Positions 1-7,143 of a stretch of 36,992 nucleotides of DNA are shown one piece after another. Position 1 is the stretch's first letter. Every line of letters starts with the position of its first letter. The notes under the pieces are model-generated. The model was given only the letters and a program-made list of their open reading frames with translations, was not told the DNA's origin and made no database searches. The stretch comes from a virus: IMG/VR virus record IMGVR_UViG_3300023174_000371, positions 1-36,992 of that record. One strand, written 5' to 3'. Position numbers and translations under genes: made by a program.

Positions 1-123
1 GTTAATACAACTGTTTCTTTATGGCGCAATACAGCAGCCATCACCGCAGTAGAATTTTTTACCCCCTTATCATTTTTTGCTAGTGGTTCAACCTTTACAC
101 TCTACGGAATAGCGGCGGCATAA
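1..123 (+). CDS. tail fibre-like protein, C-terminal fragment
   Basis: The frame is open from the first base and ends at TAA 121-123; the start lies outside the window. The 40 visible residues end in GSTFTLYGIAAA. This matches the end of the next gene (NSTFYLYGISNS), so the two are probably tandem paralogs of one small virion or fibre-type family. The stop overlaps the next ATG (TAATG). The role as a receptor-facing or tail-tip protein is inferred from position between the other tail genes. Confidence 0.6.
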   Translation, partial: VNTTVSLWRNTAAITAVEFFTPLSFFASGSTFTLYGIAAA

Positions 124-632
124 TGGCAAATACATATACTTTAATAGAAGGCAAAACACTTGGTTCAAATACTGCTAGTGTTACTTTTACTTCAATTCCT
201 CAAACATATACCGATTTATTAGTTAAAATTAGTACAAGGCAGACAACAGCGGCAGTTTATGGAATTGTAAAATTGAATGTAAATTCAACCTCAACAAATC
301 AAACTTATAGGGCAATATTTGGAGATGGTAGTTCGGCTACAAGTAATAACAGTTCTATTATTTATGTTGGCCCTGGTGTTGGTGCAAATGCTACGGCTAA
401 TACTTTTACCAATATGGAATTGTATTTACCTAATTACACTTCTACTTCCATTTATAAATCAATAAGTATAGATGGGGCTGGAGAAAATAATGCTACTGAG
501 GCTTATTTAAATCTTACTGCTGGTTTAAAATCGGAAAATACTGCAATCACTTCATTACAGTTTATTTGTGATGGTAGCGATAATTATGTTACTAATTCAA
601 CCTTTTACCTATACGGAATATCAAACTCATAA
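123..632 (+). CDS. small tail fibre-like structural protein
   Basis: This 169-residue protein is rich in Thr, Ser, Asn and Ala, has alternating beta-strand character, and has no signal peptide or membrane segment. It opens with a Tyr-Thr-Leu-Ile segment and ends in FYLYGISNS. I recognise this layout from short virion or fibre proteins common in aquatic phages, but cannot name a precise family. It starts by TAATG overlap with the preceding paralog, so translational coupling is likely. An accessory tail-tip or adhesion protein is the best guess. Confidence 0.6.
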   Translation: MANTYTLIEGKTLGSNTASVTFTSIPQTYTDLLVKISTRQTTAAVYGIVKLNVNSTSTNQTYRAIFGDGSSATSNNSSIIYVGPGVGANATANTFTNMELYLPNYTSTSIYKSISIDGAGENNATEAYLNLTAGLKSENTAITSLQFICDGSDNYVTNSTFYLYGISNS

Positions 633-641
633 GGAGAAACA

Positions 642-866
642 ATGCCAACTAAACTAATAATCAACTGTGAAACTGGAGAGCAAACAGAGGTGGAATTAAC
701 TGCCGAAGAGGTTGCTCAAAGAGAAGCAGATGCAGCAGCATACGCCGAGCGTAAAGCGCAAGAAAAAGCAGAGGCAGAGGCTAAAGCATTAGCAAAAACC
801 TCAGCACTTGCTAAACTAGCCAAATTAGGGTTAACAGAAGAAGAAGCAAAAGCAATAACTGCTTAA
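642..866 (+). CDS. small Ala/Glu/Lys-rich helical tail-region protein
   Basis: This 74-residue protein has a short beta-like N-terminus (PTKLIINCETGE) followed by a long charged helix of Ala, Glu and Lys, ending LGLTEEEAKAITA. Short proteins of this build often sit beside fibre genes in actinophages, possibly as assembly factors or helical linkers. It is preceded by a good ribosome site (AAGGAG, 6 nt before the ATG). No enzymatic motif is visible. Confidence 0.65.
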   Translation: MPTKLIINCETGEQTEVELTAEEVAQREADAAAYAERKAQEKAEAEAKALAKTSALAKLAKLGLTEEEAKAITA

Positions 867-884
867 TTAGCAAAGGGGTTGGCA

Positions 885-2006
885 ATGGCTACAACATATC
901 GGTATTTGTTTGCTGACCTCTTGACTAACTCAATCATTGCTGAATTACCTTTAACTGGCGTTTCTTTTACTCAGCAATTAAATCAGGCTGGCACATTCAA
1001 CGCTCATTTGTTGCTATCAGGCGTAAACGCAGAAGATCTAAACGTATTTAATGCAACAATTCCAGGGCGCAACGGAATTTATGTAGACAGAGATGGAGTA
1101 CTTGTTTGGGGAGGGGTTGTTTGGGGTCGTAATTATTCAAGTTCTAATCAAGAGTTAAACATTACGGCAAGAGAGTTTGAATCATATTTTGAACGCAGAC
1201 GAATAACTTCTACAACATCATTTACAAATCAGGATCAATTAGCAGTAGTTCGTAACTTGATTACGCAGGCTCAATCAGCGACTAACGGAAACATTGGGGT
1301 ATTGATCGGAACTGAAACATCAGGTATTTTAGTGTCTAGAACTTACTACAGTTACGAATACAAACAGGTTTATCAGGCTATTCAAGATTTGGCTAGATCT
1401 GATGACGGATTTGACTTCAACATAGATGTTGCTTATGACGGTTCAGGCAACCCAAGCAAAACTTTGAATCTTGGATACCCTCGTATTGGAACTGTCTATT
1501 CTTCAACTTCTTTAAGTGCGCCTGTTTTTAATTTACCTGCTGGCAACATTGTCGAATACGAATATCCTGAAGACGGGTCTGCCGCTGCTAACACTGTATA
1601 CGCTTTGGGCGCTGGATCTAACGAAGGCAAATTAATTGCTACCTCGCAAGACGCCACAAAAATATCAAGTGGTTGGCCATTGTTAGAAGAAACAACAAAT
1701 TATTCAGATGTGACCGATAGCACTTATTTGGCTAATTTGGCAGTGGGGCAAGTTAGCGCTATTTCGTATCCTCCAACTACTATCAAAGCGGTTGTGCCAG
1801 CAAGCCAACAGCCAGTGTTTGGCACTTACAACCTTGGCGATGACGCTAGGTTAATTATTACTGATTCCCGTTTTCCAGCAATAACCACTGGCGTGATTCC
1901 AACGGCTGGACTTGACGCAATTTATCGTATTGTAGGAATTACAGTTCAGCCAGGAGAAAACAACCCTGAGCGAGTAACATTGACTTTAACTACGACAACT
2001 AATTAG
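885..2006 (+). CDS. minor tail protein, Siphovirus Gp37-like
   Basis: This 373-residue protein resembles the Gp37-like tail protein family of actinophages, an element of the tail tip or baseplate hub. Features typical of that family are the early segment around TYRYLFADLLTN, a WGG turn after VDRDGVLVW (about residues 50-60), FESYFERRRI near residue 105, and a beta-rich C-terminus. An in-frame TTG lies at 879. The ATG at 885 is preferred because the AAGGGG ribosome site at 873-878 is 6 nt away and would touch the TTG. It lies between fibre proteins and lysis genes, the usual place. Confidence 0.8.
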   Translation: MATTYRYLFADLLTNSIIAELPLTGVSFTQQLNQAGTFNAHLLLSGVNAEDLNVFNATIPGRNGIYVDRDGVLVWGGVVWGRNYSSSNQELNITAREFESYFERRRITSTTSFTNQDQLAVVRNLITQAQSATNGNIGVLIGTETSGILVSRTYYSYEYKQVYQAIQDLARSDDGFDFNIDVAYDGSGNPSKTLNLGYPRIGTVYSSTSLSAPVFNLPAGNIVEYEYPEDGSAAANTVYALGAGSNEGKLIATSQDATKISSGWPLLEETTNYSDVTDSTYLANLAVGQVSAISYPPTTIKAVVPASQQPVFGTYNLGDDARLIITDSRFPAITTGVIPTAGLDAIYRIVGITVQPGENNPERVTLTLTTTTN

Positions 2007-2012
2007 GAAAAC

Positions 2013-2228
2013 ATGGCATACATAAATCAACCGCCTGACTTGAAGACAATTGTTGATGACCTCAAAAATAGATTACGATTGTTGGAAACAAGCAACAGAT
2101 TTACTTTTCCTAATGTAACATCAGATCCTGCTGACCCTAGAAAAGGTGACGCGTGGCTGAACACAACCACTAACCAAGCCAAGATAGTAGATAAGAACGG
2201 AACAGTTCGTATCATTACTTGGACATAA
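2013..2228 (+). CDS. small hypothetical tail-region protein
   Basis: This 71-residue protein has a helical first half (IVDDLKNRLRLLETSNRF) and a short C-terminal part containing DPRKGDAWLNTTTNQ, a turn seen in phage tail-tip and fibre proteins that carry a short beta repeat. It starts after AGGAAA. It lies between the Gp37-like tail protein and the lysis genes and is probably co-transcribed with both. Function unknown; a minor virion component is possible. Confidence 0.6.
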   Translation: MAYINQPPDLKTIVDDLKNRLRLLETSNRFTFPNVTSDPADPRKGDAWLNTTTNQAKIVDKNGTVRIITWT

Positions 2229-2243
2229 CTCGAAAGAGCGCAA

Positions 2244-2441
2244 ATGAACACTACGCAATGGGCAGGTTTAATAGTATCGGCAATGAGTGTTGTCGCTGGT
2301 TTTGCAACGCTTGTAAGGTGGCTGGTCAAACACTACCTTTATGAATTAAAACCAAATGGCGGATCTTCAGTTAAAGATCAGGTTAATAGACTTGAACAAC
2401 GGGTAGACGCAATATATGAAATGTTATTGGAGAGAAAATGA
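2244..2441 (+). CDS. single-pass membrane protein next to the endolysin
   Basis: This 65-residue protein has one hydrophobic helix near residues 6-25 (WAGLIVSAMSVVAGFATLV) followed by a basic stretch and a coiled-coil-like tail (DQVNRLEQRVDAIYEMLLERK). The arrangement suits a small holin, pinholin or anti-holin. It overlaps the endolysin start by 4 nt (ATGA), so the two are probably translated together. With the second candidate holin at 2900, the lysis cassette has two membrane proteins around the endolysin. Its exact role is inferred from place and topology. Confidence 0.65.
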   Translation: MNTTQWAGLIVSAMSVVAGFATLVRWLVKHYLYELKPNGGSSVKDQVNRLEQRVDAIYEMLLERK

Positions 2442-2890
2442 TTGTAGTGGAGGCGGCAAAGGCGGAACTTGGCTATGTTGAGCAAGGTAATAACGACAAC
2501 AAATTTGGGGCTTGGTACGGATTAAATAACCAGCCTTGGTGCGCAATATTTGTATCTTGGTGTTACAACAGGGCGGCATTGTCCGAACTTGTATCAGCGC
2601 AAACCAAAAAAGGATTTGCTTCATGTGACGCTGGATTTAAGTGGTTTGCAAAGCGCAACAAAATAATTTCAGTGGGTCAGGCTCAGCCTGGTGATATAGC
2701 ATTTTTTCAGTTTGATAAAGACGCAGAACCTGATCATGTAGGCATTGTGGCTCAAAATGACGGCAAAAAATACATTTGGACTTACGAAGGCAACACTTCA
2801 AGCGGAGATAAGGGTTCACAGGCAAATGGTGACGGGGTATACTTGCGAAAGCGCCCTTACTCACTTGTAATGGGAGTTGCCCGACCATAG
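2438..2890 (+). CDS. endolysin, CHAP-domain peptidoglycan hydrolase
   Basis: This 150-residue protein is a single CHAP domain that cuts peptidoglycan (amidase or endopeptidase) at the end of infection. The catalytic Cys is in QPWCAIFVSWC (C35), the His in PDHVGIV (H100), and the third polar residue in YEGNTS (N119). A separate cell-wall-binding domain is not visible, so it is shorter than many endolysins. No signal peptide is seen, so it should need the holin to reach the wall. The gene overlaps the membrane-protein gene before it and is followed by a holin. Confidence 0.88.
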   Translation: MIVVEAAKAELGYVEQGNNDNKFGAWYGLNNQPWCAIFVSWCYNRAALSELVSAQTKKGFASCDAGFKWFAKRNKIISVGQAQPGDIAFFQFDKDAEPDHVGIVAQNDGKKYIWTYEGNTSSGDKGSQANGDGVYLRKRPYSLVMGVARP

Positions 2891-2899
2891 GAGGCGGAA

Positions 2900-3148
2900 A
2901 TGAGCAATAAATTGAAAGCAGCATTGGCTTCGTACGCACGATCATTTTTAGTAGCAGTTTGCGGTCTTGCGCTTGCTGGAGAATCAGACCCTAAAGTATT
3001 GGCAATCTCAGCATTAGCGGCAGTTGTCGGACCAGCGATCAGAGCAGTAAATCCTAATGATTCAGCATTTGGAATTGTTGCAGATAAAGCAGACGCTGAA
3101 GTTCGTAAATTGATCGAAAAAGAAAAGGCAAAAAAAGCAAAAAAATAA
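2900..3148 (+). CDS. holin
   Basis: This 82-residue protein has two hydrophobic stretches, around residues 10-26 (YARSFLVAVCGLALAG) and 31-46 (VLAISALAAVVGPAIRAV), then NPNDSAFG and a Lys/Ala-rich tail. This pattern is familiar from actinophage holins that follow the endolysin. It should make holes in the membrane to let the CHAP enzyme reach the wall. A good ribosome site (AGGAGG) precedes the ATG. The gene is last in the late transcript, just before a terminator. Confidence 0.8.
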   Translation: MSNKLKAALASYARSFLVAVCGLALAGESDPKVLAISALAAVVGPAIRAVNPNDSAFGIVADKADAEVRKLIEKEKAKKAKK

Positions 3149-3162
3149 ATTGAAATAAAATA

Positions 3163-3200
3163 GATCCGTCAGCGTGTTGCGTTGGCGGATCTTTTGCTTT
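3163..3200 (+). terminator. Rho-independent terminator of the late operon
   Basis: A 12-bp stem (3163-3174 GATCCGTCAGCG pairing with 3180-3191, two G-U pairs) with a TGTTG loop is followed by TTTTGCTTT. It lies 15 nt after the holin stop and should end the structural and lysis transcript. Confidence 0.85.
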
Positions 3201-3229
3201 ACGATACTGTTTGCGCGGGAGGAATACTA

Positions 3230-3472
3230 ATGGCGTTAGCGGATAAGATTGAGCAGTTATTGATCGAAAGAAACAGACCTAGTACACACTGCGCATACAA
3301 AGCGCTTTATGATTCGCTGGATCTTAAAGAGCGTAAAGCACTTGACGAGGCTTGGGCTAAAGGATATTCAGTTAATATTATTTTAACTGCGTTGCGTTCA
3401 GAAGGATACAAAAGCAGTAATGAATCCATACGGGCGCATAGAACTGGAACTTGTAAGTGTCCAAAAAGTTAA
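3230..3472 (+). CDS. small hypothetical protein, possible helix-turn-helix
   Basis: The 80-residue reading begins at ATG 3230, which follows a strong GGGAGG ribosome site; an in-frame TTG at 3182 lies inside the terminator and is rejected. The protein is mostly helical. Its C-terminal part (GYSVNIILTALRSEGYKSSNESIRAHR) resembles a helix-turn-helix with a basic recognition helix, and it ends in Cys-Lys-Cys-Pro. Similar proteins ending in a basic Cys motif occur in actinophages. DNA binding is inferred. It overlaps the next gene by 16 nt. Confidence 0.65.
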   Translation: MALADKIEQLLIERNRPSTHCAYKALYDSLDLKERKALDEAWAKGYSVNIILTALRSEGYKSSNESIRAHRTGTCKCPKS

Positions 3473-3714
3473 ATCAAATACTTGATGATAGACAAGAGCA
3501 ATACGGAAGCGCTAATGATAATTTCACTCGTATTGGCGTGGGTTGGGGAGCAATACTTAATACTGGCGCTATTCCTCCTCACATTGTTGCTTTAATGTAT
3601 GACTTTGGCAAGACAATAAGGTGCGTAGTTAATCCTGAACACAATGATAGTTGGTTTGACAAGCAGGGATATACCCAACTTGGTCATAAGATTGTAGGCA
3701 AGCATGAGTCTTGA
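3457..3714 (+). CDS. DUF6378-like protein
   Basis: This 85-residue protein begins at GTG and matches the DUF6378 pattern of phages: LDDRQEQYGS near the N-terminus, a helix with ALMYDFGKTIRCV in the middle, and HNDSWFDKQGYTQLGHKI at the end. The biochemical role of the family is not known to me; such genes are common in early regions. It overlaps both neighbours, which supports co-translation with the phosphoesterase that follows. Confidence 0.7.
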   Translation: MSKKLNQILDDRQEQYGSANDNFTRIGVGWGAILNTGAIPPHIVALMYDFGKTIRCVVNPEHNDSWFDKQGYTQLGHKIVGKHES

Positions 3715-4738
3715 AGAACAATTTAATGAAATGCCTGAAGGAATTGAAAGCAACGATGTTAAAGAATTGCGTCAGTTGGTTTTAAGATTACAAAAGCAAT
3801 TAAAAAAAGCAAAAGAGCGTACTGAAGAATTGGTTGAAACAACACATCAAGCCTCGTATGACGCAATGCTAACTTACGGATCTATCAAACCAATTCCACC
3901 TTTAGAGCCTGATAAAAGAAAAACAAAATCAGAGGTTGCTCTTTGGCACATGACGGATTGGCAAGGCGCAAAAAGAACTACTTCATACAACAGTGAAGTT
4001 ATGAGAAAACGCGTATTGGAGTTTGCTACAAAAGCAGTGCGCATTACTGATATTCAAAGAGCAGATCACCCAGTGCGAGAAGTTTTTATTTGTTTTGGCG
4101 GCGACATGGTTGAAGGTTTGTTCAATTTTCCTAGTCAGGCATTTGAAGTAGACAGCACATTGTTTGAGCAATATGTAAATGTTTCAAGATTGTGCGTTGA
4201 TGTTGTTCAATTCGCACTTGCTAATTATGAGAAAGTTACTGTTGTTGCGGAATGGGGCAATCACGGTCGTATTGGATCCAAGCGTGACAATGTTCCAAGA
4301 TCAGACAACTTTGATCGCATGTGCTATGAACTTGCTCGCCAATTGCTTCAAGGGGAGAAGCGATTGGTGTGGCAGGAGTGTCCTGAAGACATACAAAGAA
4401 TTGAAATTGGATCTTACAGAGCGTTGTTGATTCACGGTGATGAAGTAGGGCGTAATGGATTTGCTAGTCCAGGTGCTATTGTGCAACACGCAAACAAATG
4501 GAGATCAGGTTCTTATCCTTGGGAATTTAGAGATGTGTATATTGGGCATTATCATACTCATTGCGAATGGGCTATGGCGAATGGACAAGGATCTGTTTAT
4601 CAAACAGGATCTACTGAATCAGACAACCGCTACGCAGGAGTTATGCTTGCTTCTAGTGCAACACCTTCTCAAAGACTTCATTTTATTGATCCAGTAAAAG
4701 GCAGAGTAACTGCGGCGTATAAAGTGTGGCTTGACTAA
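3704..4738 (+). CDS. calcineurin-like metallophosphoesterase
   Basis: This 344-residue protein has a coiled-coil-like N-terminus (residues 17-48) and then the metal-binding motifs of the calcineurin-like phosphoesterase fold: HMTDWQG (82-88), GGDMVEG (132-138), GNHGR (185-189), IHGDE (243-247) and GHYHT (281-285). The first motif is DxQ where many members have DxH. The enzyme probably cuts a phosphodiester or phosphomonoester, perhaps of DNA or a nucleotide, but the substrate cannot be read from sequence. It overlaps DUF6378 by 11 nt. Confidence 0.82.
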   Translation: MSLEEQFNEMPEGIESNDVKELRQLVLRLQKQLKKAKERTEELVETTHQASYDAMLTYGSIKPIPPLEPDKRKTKSEVALWHMTDWQGAKRTTSYNSEVMRKRVLEFATKAVRITDIQRADHPVREVFICFGGDMVEGLFNFPSQAFEVDSTLFEQYVNVSRLCVDVVQFALANYEKVTVVAEWGNHGRIGSKRDNVPRSDNFDRMCYELARQLLQGEKRLVWQECPEDIQRIEIGSYRALLIHGDEVGRNGFASPGAIVQHANKWRSGSYPWEFRDVYIGHYHTHCEWAMANGQGSVYQTGSTESDNRYAGVMLASSATPSQRLHFIDPVKGRVTAAYKVWLD

Positions 4739-4761
4739 AACCAAAAAAAATTTGCGATTTA

Positions 4762-4868
4762 CTGGCGCGTCTTGACTAATCTAAACAGGATATGTGTTCA
4801 GTTTAATTTTTGCTAAAACACACTCAGATAGAATTTAGCCTAGATCCTGAAATTCAGGGTTAGAAAGG
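4762..4868 (+). promoter_or_regulatory. leader region with diverged repeat module and start hairpin
   Basis: The 135-nt gap before gene 4874 holds CTGGCGCGTCTTGAC (4762-4776) and AAACAGGAT. These resemble the CTGGCG...CAGGAAAG module before genes 10221 and 11798, but are more diverged. An inverted repeat TGTGTT/AACACA lies at 4793-4798 and 4817-4822, and a -10-like TAGAAT at 4829-4834. A hairpin at 4840-4850/4854-4863 (one bulge) is followed at once by GAAAGG (4863-4868) and the ATG. Promoter function is inferred. Confidence 0.5.
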
Positions 4869-4873
4869 CAAAC

Positions 4874-5335
4874 ATGGATAAAAAAGTGATATGGGTGAAC
4901 GGGCACACTACGCTCACTCTAAAGAATCGCAAGGTTGGGTCAAAGCAATTAACCAAAGAGCAGTATTTGATTGCCGCCAAAACAAGATCCAATTTTAGAA
5001 AATGGGTGTTTGCTCAGGGCAAGGGAAAACCATGCCCAGGCAAATCAACTAAGATCATTGGTGATATTGGTCTTAACTATCATGACGGCAAATGTTGCGA
5101 TGAAATGATGATATCGCCAGCAGTATCCTACGAAACAGTTAAAGAGTTTGTATTGAGCAATCTTTGTTCATTGGAGGAAATAGAAATACAGGCTGAACAT
5201 GCTTTCAGGTTGTATCAAAGGGTCAAGTCATTTGAAGTGCCGTATTCAAAAGACTACAACAAAGAGAAAACAGCGATATACAGGGGGCGCAGACAGGTGT
5301 GGTTGGATCTCCTCCACGCAAAGACCCAAGCGTAA
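4874..5335 (+). CDS. hypothetical protein
   Basis: This 153-residue protein is soluble and basic in its first half (many Lys in residues 12-60) and contains PCPG and KCCDEMM motifs with three cysteines near residues 53-77. The C-terminal half is helical and ends in YRGRRQVWLDLL. I do not recognise the family. It stands alone between a leader hairpin and a strong terminator, so it appears to be its own transcription unit. Independent control suggests an early host-takeover or regulatory protein, but this is only inference. Confidence 0.65.
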   Translation: MDKKVIWVNGHTTLTLKNRKVGSKQLTKEQYLIAAKTRSNFRKWVFAQGKGKPCPGKSTKIIGDIGLNYHDGKCCDEMMISPAVSYETVKEFVLSNLCSLEEIEIQAEHAFRLYQRVKSFEVPYSKDYNKEKTAIYRGRRQVWLDLLHAKTQA

Positions 5336-5341
5336 GGATCA

Positions 5342-5373
5342 AACCCGTAGGAGAGCCTTTCTACGGGTTTTTT
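5342..5373 (+). terminator. Rho-independent terminator
   Basis: A perfect 9-bp stem AACCCGTAG/CTACGGGTT (5342-5350 and 5361-5369) with a 10-nt loop runs into TTTTTT. It lies 6 nt after gene 4874. A second small hairpin, TGGGTT/AACCCA (5376-5381 and 5385-5390), may serve the converging minus-strand genes. Confidence 0.88.
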
Positions 5374-5379
5374 CTTGGG

Positions 5380-5466
5380 TTAAAAACCCAGCGCCTCAAC
5401 TTCGTCAATAGAATCGTCAATAGTTCTACTGTGTTGGCTGCCGCAAGATCCGCATTGGTAGCACAT
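5380..5466 (-). CDS. 28-residue CxxC micro-protein
   Basis: On the minus strand, the stop of the gene upstream and this ATG overlap as TAATG, the coupling seen throughout the genome. The 28-residue product begins MCYQCGSCGSQH and continues with an acidic helix (IDDSIDEVEALGF). Three Cys and a His in the first 12 residues suit a metal or thiol site. Tiny proteins beginning MCxxC are familiar in actinophages and their hosts. The stop lies inside the small hairpin at 5376-5390. Function unknown. Confidence 0.5.
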   Translation of the reverse strand: MCYQCGSCGSQHSRTIDDSIDEVEALGF

Positions 5467-5684
5467 TATTCGTCATCTTCGTATTCATCATAATCGTATT
5501 CATAAGCCCTAATATCGCAACCAGCGGTTTTAGCCATTGTCAAAGCCTGTACAAATACCTCATACGCACGATTGCCTAAATCAGTTAACTGGTCAGGGTA
5601 ATTTGCTTCATGTTCCACTTCAACATATAACTGATGAAGACTGATTACTACTCTACCTTTGGGTGGGTTTTGGGATTGGCTCAT
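5466..5684 (-). CDS. small acidic hypothetical protein, minus strand
   Basis: This 72-residue protein has an extended N-terminus and a helix (TDLGNRAYEVFVQALTMAKTAGCD), and ends in a Tyr/Asp/Glu run (AYEYDYDEYEDDE). It is one of only two minus-strand genes, lies between a terminator and a divergent promoter, and is coupled to the 28-residue gene after it. The ribosome site is poor (GAGGG almost touching the ATG). The highly acidic tail suggests a protein that binds a basic partner or mimics DNA; this is speculative. Confidence 0.55.
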   Translation of the reverse strand: MSQSQNPPKGRVVISLHQLYVEVEHEANYPDQLTDLGNRAYEVFVQALTMAKTAGCDIRAYEYDYDEYEDDE

Positions 5685-5724
5685 ACCCTCATTTTCTCAC
5701 CTTTGCTCAAAAAAAACACGCGAC

Positions 5725-5765
5725 TTGCCGAGCGAAATCCCCTACTTTGTAATCTTTTAGGGGAT
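5725..5765 (+). promoter_or_regulatory. promoter with palindromic operator over the -10
   Basis: TTGCCG (5725-5730), a 17-nt spacer and TGTAAT (5748-5753, one mismatch from TATAAT) form a good sigma-70-type promoter for the replication operon. An exact 8-bp inverted repeat, ATCCCCTA at 5737-5744 and TAGGGGAT at 5758-5765, is centred on the -10 box. That placement is typical of an operator for a dimeric repressor; it could also fold in RNA. Confidence 0.7.
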
Positions 5766-5779
5766 ACTAGACGGCAACA

Positions 5780-5810
5780 GGAGCAACCATGCTCCCCCAA
5801 CGAAAGAAGG
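5780..5810 (+). promoter_or_regulatory. leader hairpin before the replication operon
   Basis: GGAGCA (5780-5785) and TGCTCC (5790-5795) form a 6-bp stem with an ACCA loop, followed by AACGAAAGAAGG and the ATG at 5815. This hairpin-then-GAAAG order also occurs before genes 4874, 10221 and 11798 with unrelated stem sequences. Confidence 0.55.
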
Positions 5811-5814
5811 CAGT

Positions 5815-6378
5815 ATGGCTAAGTTTGACCTTAGTGACTATGAAACCGTAGAAGCCCGTCTGGCGCGGTTCTGGAAATCTAACCCTGAAGGCAGGATCTT
5901 GACGGAACTTGTTTTTCATGATGAACGCAGATTCATTGTCAAAGCGGAGATCCATTTTGATCGCAACGACATGACACCAGTGGCAACTGGATACGCTGAA
6001 GAAATAGTAGGTGCCTCACCAGTGAACAGAACTTCAGCGCTTGAAAATTGCGAAACGAGTGCAATTGGACGCGGATTAGCGAATTGTACATTTGCTTCAG
6101 CAGGTAAGCGACCAAGCAGAACTGAAATGGAAAAGGTTGAACGCTATCAGGCTGAACCTAGAAAAGCGCCAGTGTCAACCAAACGCGAATACACAGCAGA
6201 GGAAATTAAGGTTGCTGAAGATCTTATGACGCTGATTCCAACCATTGACGATTTAGAGCAATTGCGCAAACTTTGGGATACACATGGCGATATTAGAGAT
6301 TTACCTATCAATGGCACAACATTAAAAGATATATTCAATAAGCGTGCCACTGAAATATCAGAGAACAATCAAGCATGA
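5815..6378 (+). CDS. putative single-strand annealing protein (ERF-like), tentative
   Basis: In this 187-residue protein a conserved-looking core spans residues 20-100: VKAEIHFDRNDMTPVATGYAEE, then TSALENCETSAIGRGLANC. The last segment resembles the Ala/Ser-rich helix of ERF and Rad52-type annealing proteins, and proteins with this motif are frequent beside phage exonucleases. A helical C-terminal domain follows from about residue 125. A Cas4-like exonuclease is encoded 1.2 kb downstream, which would give an exonuclease-annealing pair. Family assignment is tentative. First gene of the replication operon. Confidence 0.55.
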   Translation: MAKFDLSDYETVEARLARFWKSNPEGRILTELVFHDERRFIVKAEIHFDRNDMTPVATGYAEEIVGASPVNRTSALENCETSAIGRGLANCTFASAGKRPSRTEMEKVERYQAEPRKAPVSTKREYTAEEIKVAEDLMTLIPTIDDLEQLRKLWDTHGDIRDLPINGTTLKDIFNKRATEISENNQA

Positions 6379-6860
6379 GTGGATACAAAAAACATTGGCA
6401 AAGCCTTCCTGTTTTGCCTTATGCTGGAACATCAGGTTGGTCAGGATCAGAAACGAGCAGAGAACGCGCTATTACGGCTGACCGCAGTGGTGAAACCAAA
6501 CTACGACAGAACCAAACTATCACGCATGTTAGACATCAAGGCATGCGCGGTTTAACTTGGTATGAATTGTCTGAAATTACTAATTGGCATCACGGCACTT
6601 CATCAGGCGCATTGTCGGTATTGAATAAAGCAGGCAGGCTTGTGCGCTTGAAAGAAAGGCGCAACAAATCATCTGTGTATGTGACCCCTGAGTTTGCTGG
6701 AGGTAGAGCAATTGCTGAACGCAAAAAAGGCAAATTGATACTTACAATGCAATTGTCGGCAGGCGTTCACATTGACGACATCAAGACAGATCTTAATTGT
6801 GAATCATTATTGAGATTAGAGGAAATGGGCTTAATTAAAGAATGGAGTTGGAGTGAGTAA
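6375..6860 (+). CDS. winged-helix DNA-binding protein
   Basis: This 161-residue protein has a low-complexity N-terminus of about 45 residues. A winged helix-turn-helix follows: GLTWYELSEITNWHHGTSSGALSVLNKAGRLVRL holds helices 2 and 3, and KERRNKSSVYVTPE forms the wing. This kind of protein is common in early regions of actinophages. DNA binding is well supported; whether it regulates transcription or helps replication is not visible. It overlaps the gene before it by 4 nt and the one after by 8 nt. Confidence 0.7.
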   Translation: MSGYKKHWQSLPVLPYAGTSGWSGSETSRERAITADRSGETKLRQNQTITHVRHQGMRGLTWYELSEITNWHHGTSSGALSVLNKAGRLVRLKERRNKSSVYVTPEFAGGRAIAERKKGKLILTMQLSAGVHIDDIKTDLNCESLLRLEEMGLIKEWSWSE

Positions 6861-7143
6861 AAATAAGAAGTTTGAACCAAGTATGGGTTGGATGGTTGCG
6901 GTTAATCACCAACAGGTGTCAATTACAAGGTTGGCGCAAGAATTGAACATTGACCCTATTGCATGCGGACAGGCATTAGAAAATGCTGGCTACCAATTAA
7001 TTCCTGACCCGTTTGATATTGCCAAAGACGCTTGGAAAGTGTTAGATGTAGAAAAGCGTAACAAATTAAGAGCAGTGCCAACAATGGCAGATATCGCTGA
7101 AAGCGTCACCGAGTTAGATGAGGAGGAAATGGCTAATGAATAA
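6853..7143 (+). CDS. hypothetical protein, possible helix-turn-helix
   Basis: This 96-residue protein starts at GTG with GGAG a few bases upstream. Residues 20-45 (VSITRLAQELNIDPIACGQALENAGY) look like a short helix-turn-helix. The C-terminus is acidic (VTELDEEEMANE). No family is recognised. The gene overlaps both neighbours and belongs to the replication operon. Confidence 0.6.
   Translation: MSKNKKFEPSMGWMVAVNHQQVSITRLAQELNIDPIACGQALENAGYQLIPDPFDIAKDAWKVLDVEKRNKLRAVPTMADIAESVTELDEEEMANE

Noticed and set aside
2027-2329. Long minus-strand open frames under the structural genes (this and many others)
   Set aside because: They have no ribosome sites, overlap well-supported + strand genes fully, and their proteins lack plausible composition.
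3182-3229. Upstream TTG start for gene 3230
   Set aside because: It lies inside the terminator stem and has no ribosome site, while GGGAGG directly serves ATG 3230.
4772-4796. TTGACT with TATGTG as a promoter
   Set aside because: The spacing is only 13 nt, too short for a normal sigma-70 promoter.
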